From Pseudarthrobacter sp. MM222 (GTDB lineage Bacteria > Actinomycetota > Actinomycetes > Actinomycetales > Micrococcaceae): 64,000 nucleotides of DNA. Where the stretch lies: NCBI RefSeq assembly GCF_947090775.1, contig NZ_OX352321.1, positions 1,426,001 to 1,490,000 on the forward strand, written 5' to 3'. The notes under the pieces were generated by a model. The model searched no databases. It saw only the letters and a program-made list of their open reading frames with translations, and had not been told where the DNA came from. The position numbers and the translations under genes were made by a program. Shown piece by piece: positions 55,760-64,000 of this stretch (position 1 is the first letter of the stretch; each line of letters opens with the position of its first letter).

Positions 55760-58674
55760 GTGGCCAAGGTCCGCGTACATGAGCTTGCTAAAGAGCTCGG
55801 TATTACTTCCAAAGATGCAGTAACCAAACTGCAGGAACTGGGCGAATTCGTTCGCTCTGCCTCTTCAACCATTGAGGCCCCCGTTGTGAGGAAACTCCGC
55901 AACGCATTCCCGGACGCCCCGGCAGCTTCGAAGTCCGAAGCCCCCGCGGCGGCCCCCAAGGCACCTGCCAGCCCGGCAGCAACCCGTCCGGCGCCCGCGC
56001 GGCCCCGGCTCAGGCAGCAGCACCCAAGGCCGAAGCTCCGGCTCCGGCAGCAGCTGCACCGGCTCCGGCCGCGGCAGCCGCCGCACCCGCAGCCCCCGCC
56101 GCACAGGCACCGGCTGCACAGCCTTCCGCTGCTCCTTCGACGGCACCGTCCTCGGGCATCAAGCCCGGCGCACGGCCCGCCCCGAAGGCTGAAGCGCCTG
56201 CCGCTCCGGCTGCTCCGGCACGCCAGGGCGGCTCGGCACCTCGCCCGGGCGGCCCCCGTCCCGGCAACAACCCCTTCGCGACGTCCCAGGGCATGCCCCG
56301 GGGCCGCGGCGGAGACAACGAACGTCCCTCGCGTCCGGGTAACAACCCGTTCGCTCCCTCCCAGGGCATGCCCCGTCCGGGCGGCAGCCGTACCGAGGGC
56401 GAGCGTCCCGGCGGTCCCCGTCCCGCAGCAGGCGCAGGAGGTCCCCGTCCGGGTGCCCCCCGCACCGGCGGCGCTCCGGGTGCACGTCCGGGCGCTCCGC
56501 GTCCGGCCGGCGCTCCCGGCGCTGGCCGTCCGGCAGGAGCCGGCGGAAACCGTCCGACTCCCGGCATGATGCCTAACCGCACCGAACGTCCCGCACCCGC
56601 TGGTGCAGGCCGCCCCGGTGGCGGTGCCCGTGGTCCGGGCCGTCCGGGTGGCGCTCCAGGAACCGGTGCTCCCGGTACCGGTGGCGGCGGCGCTCCGGCC
56701 GGCGGTGGCTTCGGCAAGGGTGGCCGCGGTCGCGGTGGCACCCAGGGTGCTTTCGGTAAGGGCGGCGCAGGCCGCGGCAAGCAGCGCAAGTCGAAGCGTG
56801 CCAAGCGCCAGGAACTCGAGCAGATGAGTGCTCCGTCGCTGGGTGGCGTAAGCGTGCCCCGCGGCGACGGCAACACCGTTGTCCGGCTCCGCCGTGGCTC
56901 GTCCATCACGGACTTCGCCGACAAGATCGAGGCAAACCCCGCCGCACTCGTGACCGTCCTCTTCCACCTCGGCGAAATGGCCACGGCCACGCAGTCGCTG
57001 GATGAGGAAACCTTCGCCCTGCTGGGCGAGGAGCTTGGCTACAAGCTCCAGGTTGTGTCTCCGGAGGACGAGGAGCGCGAGCTGCTCTCCGGCTTTGACA
57101 TCGACTTCGAGGCCGAGCTGGAAGCCGAAGGCGACGAAGACCTCGAGGCACGTCCTCCTGTTGTCACCGTCATGGGTCACGTTGACCACGGTAAGACCCG
57201 ACTGCTCGATGCCATCCGCAAGTCCGACGTTATGGCGGGCGAGCACGGCGGCATCACGCAGCACATCGGTGCTTACCAGGTCACCCACCCGCACGAAGGC
57301 ATTGACCGCAAGATCACCTTCATCGATACTCCGGGCCACGAGGCGTTCACCGCCATGCGTGCCCGTGGTGCGAAGGTCACCGACATCGCCATCCTGGTGG
57401 TCGCAGCGGACGACGGCGTTATGCCGCAGACCGTTGAGGCCCTCAACCACGCTCAGGCGGCCAACGTGCCGATCGTCGTGGCTGTGAACAAGATCGACAA
57501 GGAAGGCGCCAACCCGGAAAAGGTCCGCGGTCAGCTGACCGAGTACGGCCTGGTTCCGGAAGAGTACGGTGGCGACACCATGTTCGTGGAGGTCTCTGCC
57601 CGCCAGAACCTCAACATCGACGAGCTGCTCGAGGCCGTCCTGCTTACCGCAGACGCTGCCCTGGACATGCGCGCCAACCCGAACAAGGATGCCCGCGGCA
57701 TCGCGATTGAAGCCAACCTGGATAAGGGCCGCGGATCCGTGGCCACCGTCCTGGTTCAGTCCGGTACCCTGCATGTCGGCGACACCATCGTGGCAGGCAC
57801 GGCCCACGGCCGTGTCCGTGCGATGTTCGACGACGACGGCAGTGCCCTGACCGAGGCAGGCCCGTCCCGCCCCGTGCAGGTCCTGGGTCTGTCCAACGTC
57901 CCGCGCGCCGGTGACACCTTCTTCGTGACCGCCGACGAGCGTACCGCCCGCCAGATCGCCGAGAAGCGTGAAACTGCCGACCGCAACGCCGCACTGGCCA
58001 AGCGTCGCAAGCGCATCAGCCTGGAAGACTTCGACCAGGCCGTCGCCGAAGGCAAGATCGACACCCTCAACCTCATCCTCAAGGGTGACGTGTCCGGTGC
58101 CGTGGAAGCCCTCGAAGACGCGCTGCTCAAGATCGATGTCGGCGAAGGCGTCCAGCTCCGCATCATCCACCGCGGTGTCGGTGCGATCACGCAGAACGAC
58201 GTCAACCTGGCAACGGTCGACAGCGCCGTCATCATCGGCTTCAACGTCAAGCCCGCCGAGCGTGTTGCCGAACTGGCAGACCGCGAAGGCGTGGACATGC
58301 GCTTCTACTCCGTCATCTACGCAGCAATTGATGACATCGAGATGGCCCTCAAGGGCATGCTCAAGCCGGAGTACGAAGAGGTCCAGCTTGGCACCGCCGA
58401 GGTCCGCGAAGTGTTCCGTTCCTCCAAGTTCGGCAACATCGCAGGCTCCATCGTCCGCTCGGGTGTTATCCGACGCAACGTCAAGGCCCGTATCAGCCGC
58501 GACGGCAAGATCATCGGTGACAACCTCACCGTTGAGACGCTCAAGCGCTTCAAGGACGACGCCACCGAGGTCCGCACGGACTTCGAGTGTGGTATCGGCC
58601 TTGGCTCGTTCAACGACATCAACGAAGGTGACATCATCGAGACCTTCGAGATGCGCGAAAAGCCGCGCGTCTAG
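55760..58674 (+). CDS. infB: Translation initiation factor IF-2, with apparent one-base frameshift
   Basis: GTPase that places initiator tRNA on the 30S subunit. N-terminal IF-2N ([30 protein letters not shown]) is in one frame; from about 56003 to the stop the protein is in another. The junction lies in the G/C-rich run at about 55994-56003, where one base seems missing; fixing it gives about 971 residues. Downstream: an Ala/Pro/Gly/Arg-rich linker with repeated NNPFA(T/P)SQGMP, then GTPase motifs [16 protein letters not shown] and NKID, and domains II-IV. CAGGAGA precedes the GTG. An essential gene, so a sequencing error is likely. Confidence 0.92.
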
Positions 58675-58702
58675 TCTGAGCTAGCGTTACAAAGGTGCGG
58701 GG

Positions 58703-58822
58703 CCGTTGGAATTTTTCCGGCGGCCCCGCCCCTTCGCCGGACGGTTTTCGATCTTCGATCGCAAACCGTCCGGCTCCGTCAGGCCCGATGCCACTCCCAG
58801 GCCGCCGGAAAAAATCCAACGG
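58703..58822. repeat. Large nested inverted repeat between infB and rbfA
   Basis: Outer arms 58703-58725 and 58800-58822 pair over 22 of 23 bases (ends CCGTTGGA / TCCAACGG, with AT tracts inside). Within them an inner hairpin 58736-58753 and 58757-58774 pairs over 17 of 18 bases around loop TTC (GCCGGACGG / CCGTCCGGC). The whole can fold into a long stem carrying a second hairpin. It may end the infB transcript or be a dispersed repeat element. Confidence 0.75.
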
Positions 58823-58919
58823 GAGTCCGTCGTAGGCTTGCCTTAGGCGCGTGGCAACTAACTGAAGCGTGTACCGGTTGCCATTGCGCCGTCGTACATC
58901 CAAATTTTTAGGAGTGGAA

Positions 58920-59429
58920 ATGGCTGATCCCGCACGGGCTGCCAAGTTGGCGCAGCGGATTAAGGTTGTTGTTGCCGAGGCCTTGGGGCGTAAGGTCAAG
59001 GACCCGCGGCTTGAGGGCATCACTGTCACGGACGCGCGTGTCACCAATGATCTGCAGCATGCCACGGTCTACTACACGGTGTTTGGAGACCAACTGGTCC
59101 AGGCCGAGGCCGCCAAGGGACTGGAGAAGGCCAAGGGTGTGCTCCGGCAGGAAGTGGGGCGGAACATCACCGTCCGGCTGACCCCGACCCTGGAGTTTGT
59201 GGCTGACCAGATTCCGGTCACCGCCTCCAACCTGGAAGAACTCCTCCGGGCCGCGAAGAAGCGGGACGCCGAAGTTGCGGCCCTCGCCGCGAGCGCCCAG
59301 CACGCCGGCGACGCCGACCCGTACAAGAGCGACGTCCCGCAGGACGTCGAGCTGGACGAGGACGACTTCGACGAAGAGGACCTCGACCTGGTCGACAACG
59401 ACGACGTCGACGAGGACCGCAACAAGTAG
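58920..59429 (+). CDS. rbfA: Ribosome-binding factor A
   Basis: 30S maturation factor with a KH-like fold: ARAAKLAQRIKVVVAEALGRKVKDPRL, VTDARVTNDLQHATVYYTVFG and VRLTPTLEFVAD. 169 residues; the last 35 are an acidic tail (DVELDEDDFDEEDLDL...) that E. coli RbfA lacks. GGAG precedes the ATG by five bases. Preceded by a large inverted repeat, so it may be transcribed from its own promoter. Confidence 0.95.
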   Translation: MADPARAAKLAQRIKVVVAEALGRKVKDPRLEGITVTDARVTNDLQHATVYYTVFGDQLVQAEAAKGLEKAKGVLRQEVGRNITVRLTPTLEFVADQIPVTASNLEELLRAAKKRDAEVAALAASAQHAGDADPYKSDVPQDVELDEDDFDEEDLDLVDNDDVDEDRNK

Positions 59430-59539
59430 GCTTCAGTCCCGCAGTTGTGCAGTGAAGTGGCCGGTCCCGTTCCTGGGGCCGGCCATTTCTGTTCGGCCCT
59501 TTTGTTCGGTCCTTGAGCGCTGTGGATGCGTGGAGGCTT

Positions 59540-59749
59540 TCAGCGGCGCCGGAACCTTGCCCGCCCGGCGCCCAGGCCGCCCAGAACGGGCGAGCCCATC
59601 CCCAGCAGGAACCCGAAGTCATACCAGTTTCCGGCGCGGGCAGCGTTATAGAAGGGGAACTCTCCCCATTGCCCGAAGACATGGACGATCAGCACAATCC
59701 AGGCCGTGAGGCCGTTCCAGATGCCCCAGAGCAAGTCCTCCCACCACAT
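59540..59749 (-). CDS. Small conserved-looking membrane protein
   Basis: 69 residues starting MWWEDLLWGIWNGLTAWIVLIV, with one clear helix, then aromatic-rich FPFYNAARAGNWYDFGFLLG and a second weak helix ending in ARFRRR. GGAGG precedes the ATG by six bases, supporting this start. The Trp/Tyr/Phe pattern looks conserved; I know no function. Alone on the minus strand between rbfA and the aminotransferase gene. Confidence 0.7.
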   Translation of the reverse strand: MWWEDLLWGIWNGLTAWIVLIVHVFGQWGEFPFYNAARAGNWYDFGFLLGMGSPVLGGLGAGRARFRRR

Positions 59750-59862
59750 GCCATACCTCCCCGATCGAACCCGGAAACTCCGGCGCGAAGCGCCGTGGGC
59801 CAAGGCTAGGTGCGGCGCCGCCTGAGCGGTAGGGACTATGTACCCCTTAGCGGCCCGGTGTT

Positions 59863-61020
59863 CTAGGCCTCGCGGGCCGGGAGCCGGTTTACGCCTTCAA
59901 CGAGCTCGTCCTGGCCGCTGCAGAGCGCAATCCGGATCCAGCCCTCGCCGATCGAGCCGAACGCGGTGCCCGGCGCGAACGACACCTTGGAATCGGCCAG
60001 GAAGCGCCGGACCCAGGCCCGGACGTCGCCGCCGCTGGCATGGGAGACGTCGGCCCAGAGGTAGAAGGCTCCCTGGGCCGTGAGGTACGGGATCCCCTTG
60101 GACGCCAGGACTGCCGAGGCCGCGTCCCGGTTGGACCGGTAGTGGGCATGGGCGTCGCTGACGTACTCCTGTGGGCCGGTCAGCGCGGCCAACGCCGCGT
60201 ACTGCGAGGGCGAGGCGACACAGGAGACAATCGACTCCATTACGTTGTTCATCTGCTGCTCCAAGCCGGGTGGGCAGACCAGCGCGCCGATTCGCAGCCC
60301 GGTCAAGCCGTAGGTCTTGGACAGCGTCAGCGAGGTGAACACGCGGGCCTCGCCGGGCACGTCGCTGTCGAAGCGGGCAGGACTGATGTGCGGGACGTCG
60401 TAGGTGAACGCCTCGTAGCATTCGTCGGAAATGATCCACAGGTCGTGGCGCCGGGCCAGCTCCACGAGGCCGCGCGTGAGCTCCTCACCGAGCACCGCTC
60501 CTAAGGGGTTTGACGGTGAATTCAGGATCAGCACCTTGGTCCGCGCCGTGATGAGCGCCTCGATGTCCTCGAGCCGCGGCTGGAAGTCGTGCTCCGGATA
60601 CAGCGGGTACCGCACCGGAACGGCATGGAGCAGGCTGCTGGTCATGGCAAACGTGGGGTACCCCGGATTGGGGATCAGGATCTCGTCGCCGGGGGAGAGC
60701 AACAGGCTCATCGCGAAGTGCAGTCCCTGTTGGGCGCCGTCGACGACGTAGATGCGGTCCGCGCCGACCGGCGTCGCGTTGTGCTCCCGGAACCTGGCGG
60801 CGAAGGCCTCGCGAAGTGCCGGGATCCCGGCATTCGGGGTGTAATTCGTTTCGTCGCGGTCCAGGCAGGCCATCCCCGCCTCGAGGATGTGGCGCGGAAG
60901 CGCGAAGCCCGGCTCGCCGATGCTTAGTACGATGGCGCCGGGGGTGGCCCAGGCGGCTTCGGTGATCTCGCGGATCTGGTTGATGGGGACGTCGCGGACA
61001 TGGGCGGCAAGCTCAGGCAT
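59863..61020 (-). CDS. Class I/II pyridoxal phosphate-dependent aminotransferase
   Basis: 385 residues, fold type I. IVLSIGEPGFALPRHI, YVVDGAQQGLHFAMSLLLSPGDEILIPNPGYP, NSPSNPLGAV, SDECYEAF and the PLP-lysine in TSLTLSKTYGLTGLRIG are all present. Substrate is probably an amino acid (aspartate, aromatic or similar) but is not told by sequence. ATG 61020 has AGGATGG upstream and is preferred over 61029. Divergent from truB by about 70 bases. Confidence 0.93.
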   Translation of the reverse strand: MPELAAHVRDVPINQIREITEAAWATPGAIVLSIGEPGFALPRHILEAGMACLDRDETNYTPNAGIPALREAFAARFREHNATPVGADRIYVVDGAQQGLHFAMSLLLSPGDEILIPNPGYPTFAMTSSLLHAVPVRYPLYPEHDFQPRLEDIEALITARTKVLILNSPSNPLGAVLGEELTRGLVELARRHDLWIISDECYEAFTYDVPHISPARFDSDVPGEARVFTSLTLSKTYGLTGLRIGALVCPPGLEQQMNNVMESIVSCVASPSQYAALAALTGPQEYVSDAHAHYRSNRDAASAVLASKGIPYLTAQGAFYLWADVSHASGGDVRAWVRRFLADSKVSFAPGTAFGSIGEGWIRIALCSGQDELVEGVNRLPAREA

Positions 61021-61090
61021 GTCTGCCATCCTAACCGGCAGCTACGCCGCGGGCGCGGGAGGCAGCCGCCGCGCAGATATACTGGGAAGC

Positions 61091-62032
61091 GTGCTTTCTG
61101 GACTGGTGATAGTGGACAAGCCGCAAGGCTGGACCAGCCACGATGTGGTTGGACGGATGCGGCGGCTCGCCGGTACCCGAAAGGTGGGCCATGCCGGCAC
61201 CCTGGACCCGATGGCCACCGGCGTGCTGGTGGTCGGCATCAACAAGGCCACCCGGCTGCTGACCTACATTGTGGGCACCTCGAAGACGTACACGGCCACC
61301 ATCCGCCTGGGTGAATCGACGGTGACTGACGACGCCGAGGGCGAGGTCACCTCCACGCACAGCGCGGCGGCGGTCACGGAGGAGGCCGTCCGGGCCGGCG
61401 TCGCGGCCCTGACCGGCAAGATCGAACAGGTTCCCAGCAGCGTTAGCGCCATCAAGGTCAACGGGGAAAGGGCCTACGCCCGGGTCCGCTCCGGCGAAGA
61501 GGTCAAGCTGGCCGCGCGGCCTGTGACCATCCACCGCTTCGAGGTGCACGGGCTACGCGCGGTGCGCGACGGCGAGGCGCTGGATGTCGACGTCACGGTT
61601 GAATGCTCCTCCGGCACCTATATTCGGGCCCTCGCCCGCGACCTGGGCAACGCGCTCGGCGTCGGCGGTCACCTCACGGCGTTGCGCAGGACCCAGGTGG
61701 GTCCGTACACGCTCGAACAGGCGCACACCCTGGAACAGCTGGCTGACGAGATGGACGTGCTGGAAATGTCCGAGGCGGCGCGGGCGCTGATGCCTAACCG
61801 TGAACTGAGCGAGGACGAGACCACCGAAATTTCCTTCGGCCGCCGGATCGCCGCGGGACCTGCCGCCGGCACCCCTGAAGCGGCGACGGCGGAAAGCCCG
61901 GCCGCGGCGTTCGCCCCGGACGGGACGCTCGTAGCGCTGCTGGCCGACGCCGGGAGCTATGCCAAGCCCGTGCTCGTCTTCGCCCCCGACAACGAAAAGC
62001 GCGCTGCCCAGCAGGAACAGCGGGCCGACTAG
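61091..62032 (+). CDS. truB: tRNA pseudouridine-55 synthase
   Basis: Makes pseudouridine 55 in the T-loop of tRNAs. GLVIVDKPQGWTSHDVV at the start, catalytic Asp in GHAGTLDPMATGVLVVG, KTYTATIRLGESTVTDD and CSSGTYIRALARDLG. 313 residues, with an Ala/Glu-rich stretch (about 255-285) inside the C-terminal domain. GTG 61091 is the start that fits the family; GGGAAGC lies just before. Three bases separate its stop from the next gene. Confidence 0.95.
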   Translation: MLSGLVIVDKPQGWTSHDVVGRMRRLAGTRKVGHAGTLDPMATGVLVVGINKATRLLTYIVGTSKTYTATIRLGESTVTDDAEGEVTSTHSAAAVTEEAVRAGVAALTGKIEQVPSSVSAIKVNGERAYARVRSGEEVKLAARPVTIHRFEVHGLRAVRDGEALDVDVTVECSSGTYIRALARDLGNALGVGGHLTALRRTQVGPYTLEQAHTLEQLADEMDVLEMSEAARALMPNRELSEDETTEISFGRRIAAGPAAGTPEAATAESPAAAFAPDGTLVALLADAGSYAKPVLVFAPDNEKRAAQQEQRAD

Positions 62033-62034
62033 CC

Positions 62035-62388
62035 TTGGACGCGTATTTCTACATCATCCTGGCGGTCGGGCTGATTTCCACCCTGATCTGCCTCGGCGCG
62101 GGCATTCTCAAGAAGGCCCCGAACGACGTGACGATCCTGTCCGTGGCCGCCGTCGAACTGGCGCTGCTGGTATACCTCGTCGGGTCCATCGTCCGGGTCG
62201 CGGCCGGCGAGCGCATCGCGGGGGAGACCTGGGAATTCTGGGGCTACCTGCTGACGGCACTCCTGCTGCCCGTCGGCGCGGTGTATTGGTCCATCCTGGA
62301 ACGCACGCGGTGGAGCAATTTCGTCCTGGCCGCAGTGGGCGTCACGGCACTCGTGATGGCCGCCCGAATGAACCAGATCTGGTACTGA
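62035..62388 (+). CDS. Small four-helix membrane protein
   Basis: 117 residues, unrecognised. Four hydrophobic segments: FYIILAVGLISTLICLGAGIL, VTILSVAAVELALLVYLVG, WGYLLTALLLPVGAVYWSIL and FVLAAVGVTALVMAARM. Starts with TTG three bases after truB, so cotranscribed. Probably forms a pair with the next membrane protein gene, 20 bases downstream. Confidence 0.7.
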   Translation: MDAYFYIILAVGLISTLICLGAGILKKAPNDVTILSVAAVELALLVYLVGSIVRVAAGERIAGETWEFWGYLLTALLLPVGAVYWSILERTRWSNFVLAAVGVTALVMAARMNQIWY

Positions 62389-62407
62389 CTTGGAAGAGGC
62401 AACAAAC

Positions 62408-62887
62408 GTGACAGCAACACCTTCCCCCGAGGGCACCGGAACAGCCCCGGGAGCGACTTTGGCAGAGGGCGCAGCGCTGAAAACGGACACCCGGAACACG
62501 GGACCGGGCCGTCTCCTGATTGCCGTTTACGCGGTATTTGCCATCTCGGCCACCGCCCGGGCCGGCTATCAAATCCTCACAAAGTTCTCCGAAGCGCCGC
62601 TTGCCTACTCGCTGTCAGCCTTCGCCGCCGTCGTCTACATTGTGGCCACGGTGTCCCTCGCGAAGGCCGGCCGCACTTGGTTCAAGGTCTCCGTTTCCGC
62701 GGTGCTGGTGGAGTTGGTCGGCGTGCTGGTGATCGGGGCGCTCAGCGTGTTCGACTCCGTGAACTTCCCGCACGAGACCGTCTGGTCCTTGTTCGGCCGC
62801 GGCTACGCCTTCATTCCGCTCCTGCTGCCGATCCTGGGGCTCGTGTGGCTTTACCGCCGTCGTCCTGCCCCGAAAGTTGCCGGCTAG
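62408..62887 (+). CDS. Membrane protein, function unknown
   Basis: 159 residues: a hydrophilic N-terminus and four helices (LLIAVYAVFAISATARAGYQI, YSLSAFAAVVYIVATVSLA, VSVSAVLVELVGVLVIGALSVF, FIPLLLPILGLVWLY). The motif DSVNFPHETVWSLFGRGYAFIPLLLP and the short basic tail look conserved in related actinobacteria. GGAAGAGG precedes GTG 62408; TTG 62390 would also be possible. In an operon with truB and the preceding gene. Confidence 0.7.
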   Translation: MTATPSPEGTGTAPGATLAEGAALKTDTRNTGPGRLLIAVYAVFAISATARAGYQILTKFSEAPLAYSLSAFAAVVYIVATVSLAKAGRTWFKVSVSAVLVELVGVLVIGALSVFDSVNFPHETVWSLFGRGYAFIPLLLPILGLVWLYRRRPAPKVAG

Positions 62888-62960
62888 CTATCCGGGGCTG
62901 AGCTGGCGGACCGGGGGCGGGGTTCCATGTTCTCTAGTCATGCCCGCACCTTAGAACCTG

Positions 62961-63521
62961 TCAGCGCGCCGCGGAACCCTCCAGCAACCGGCGGTGCAAC
63001 TCCGGCCAGGACGCGCCAAAGCCGGGGTGCAGGTCCTTGCCGCTGACCAGGTCCAGCCGAACCCACTGCAGCTCAAGACTTTCCGGGTCGCTGATCGCCG
63101 GGTCAAACTGCTCGACGACCTCGACGGCGACGGTGGTGTAGGTCCAGTAGCCGACGTCGAACACCGAAGTGAACAGGACCCGGACGCTCTCCGGCGGGAC
63201 GGCGGCTTCTTCCTCCGCCTCCCGCAGTGCCCCGTGCACAGCCTCTTCGCCCTGGTGCAGGGCGCCGCCGGGCAGGCCCCACGTTCCGCCTTTGTCGCTC
63301 CACAACGCCCGGTGCTGCAGCAGGACGCCCTTGGCAGGATCATGGACGAGCAGCCCGGCCGAGCCGAAGCGGCCCCAGAACCGTCCGCGGTCACCCTCGA
63401 CCCAGGCGTCGCCCGGATCGCGCGGTCCGCGGGGGCGGCGCAGTTCGTCGGGGAGTGTGGCACTGTTGTACGGCGCTCCGGGCTGTGAATTTCCAGGGGC
63501 CGTGGCAGCTGTTCTGTCCAT
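62961..63521 (-). CDS. Nudix hydrolase
   Basis: 186 residues. The Nudix box reads GGALHQGEEAVHGALREAEEEAAV; it keeps the catalytic REAEEE but has Ala where the Gly of EExGU is expected. It begins with a Gly/Arg-rich N-terminus (RFWGRFGSAGLLVHDPAKGVLLQHRAL) like MutT/ADP-ribose-type family members. Substrate unknown. ATG 63521 (MDRTAAT) is preferred over longer frames. Next to a VOC gene on the same strand. Confidence 0.9.
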   Translation of the reverse strand: MDRTAATAPGNSQPGAPYNSATLPDELRRPRGPRDPGDAWVEGDRGRFWGRFGSAGLLVHDPAKGVLLQHRALWSDKGGTWGLPGGALHQGEEAVHGALREAEEEAAVPPESVRVLFTSVFDVGYWTYTTVAVEVVEQFDPAISDPESLELQWVRLDLVSGKDLHPGFGASWPELHRRLLEGSAAR

Positions 63522-63668
63522 CGTTACAGCTTGCCACGGGTGCCTCTTGTCGGGACAGACGTGTGACGTTGGAGAACGTGCGCTGGTGCTTCGGAGAAGC
63601 GTCCCCAGACGATCATTGGAAGTGGGACCTTCTAGGGGCATCGTTGAAGGCGTAGCTAGCGAGTGATC

Positions 63669-64000
63669 CTATTGAGCGGCCACGAGCTCTATTTCGAAGC
63701 CGTCGGAGTTCTCGAGGTAGGCGGCGTAGTGCTCCGGTCCGCCCGCGTGTGGATACTTTTCTGGGAACAACGGCGTCCAGCCGTACTCAGCGCTGTCTTT
63801 AGCCAGCGCGTCCACACGTAACCGGCTGCCCACGATGAACGCGAGGTGATTTAGACCAGGCGCTGTTCGTTGATGAAGACGGCCACTCAAGCCCGGCGAT
63901 TCTTCTAGAACTATGTAGGTAGAGCCTTTCTGCCAGCTGATTCCAAGTGGCCAAGACTTATAGATCACGTACCCCAAGGTGGACAAGATCCAGCCCCACT
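63669..64000 (-). CDS. VOC/glyoxalase-family protein, 5' end outside window
   Basis: The frame is open to the right edge, so the gene begins beyond it. The visible part has the family fold: STYIVLEES, LNHLAFIVGSRLRVDALA, the metal-binding His in LNHLAF and Glu in GFEIELVAAQ near the end, and YAAYLENSDGFEIEL. A C-terminal fragment of about 110 residues; relatives are lyases, dioxygenases or resistance proteins, with no way to choose. Its composition is less G/C rich than the neighbours. Confidence 0.85.
   Translation of the reverse strand, partial: WGWILSTLGYVIYKSWPLGISWQKGSTYIVLEESPGLSGRLHQRTAPGLNHLAFIVGSRLRVDALAKDSAEYGWTPLFPEKYPHAGGPEHYAAYLENSDGFEIELVAAQ

Noticed and set aside
55528..58170. 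880-codon open frame on the minus strand opposite infB
   Set aside because: It is the complement of the repetitive high-GC infB sequence; the plus strand has all IF-2 motifs and a ribosome binding site, and the minus translation is low-complexity without family features.

Overview
The window is high-GC chromosomal DNA (mostly well over 60% G+C by eye) with dense, often translationally coupled operons and frequent GTG/TTG starts. It looks like an actinobacterium of the Micrococcaceae, probably Arthrobacter or a close relative (Pseudarthrobacter, Paenarthrobacter). The core block dxr - site-2 protease - ispG - GNAT - proS - rimP - nusA - ylxR - infB - rbfA - truB is the usual actinobacterial chromosome arrangement, so most of the window is backbone rather than a mobile element. 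I saw no rRNA, tRNA, CRISPR, transposase or phage gene.

1-14000 is a sialic acid locus. It holds a GntR/FadR regulator (cut by the left edge), nagB, nagA, nanE, nanK, a NanA-type lyase, a four-protein peptide-type ABC importer (one protein fuses permease and ATPase), an uncharacterised DUF4862 protein and an exo-sialidase. The likely flow is: the sialidase frees sialic acid, the importer brings it in, NanA gives ManNAc plus pyruvate, NanK and NanE give GlcNAc-6-P, and NagA and NagB give fructose-6-P. A perfect inverted repeat sits in front of the binding-protein gene.

14700-29500 is a branched-chain amino acid (leucine) catabolic region. An Lrp/AsnC regulator is divergent from a 2-oxo acid dehydrogenase operon (E1alpha, E1beta, E2). 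Then come a flavin monooxygenase, a TetR regulator, and a seven-gene run: carboxyltransferase, biotin carboxylase, acyl-CoA dehydrogenase, CoA transferase A and B, MaoC hydratase and a CitE-like lyase. The gene content matches the Mycobacterium tuberculosis Rv2495c-Rv2506 region. Candidate operators are visible for both regulators.

29500-39100 holds a lower-GC glycosyltransferase, a tricarboxylate (Tct-type) transporter operon ending in a universal stress protein with its own CitAB-type two-component system, a lipase-maturation-factor-like protein and a TauE/SafE permease. The large permease gene tctA carries a one-base frameshift.

39150-48650 is the isoprenoid/RIP/proS block with a SatD-like HTH protein and membrane partner. 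48700-53400 holds a PLP decarboxylase, an aminoglycoside-phosphotransferase-like kinase, a VIT-family transporter and a DUF4439 protein. 53445-62900 is the nusA-infB-rbfA-truB block; infB also carries a one-base frameshift. Between ylxR and infB lies a chain of overlapping mini-ORFs, and between infB and rbfA a large nested inverted repeat. The right end has two small membrane proteins, a Nudix hydrolase and a VOC protein cut by the window edge.
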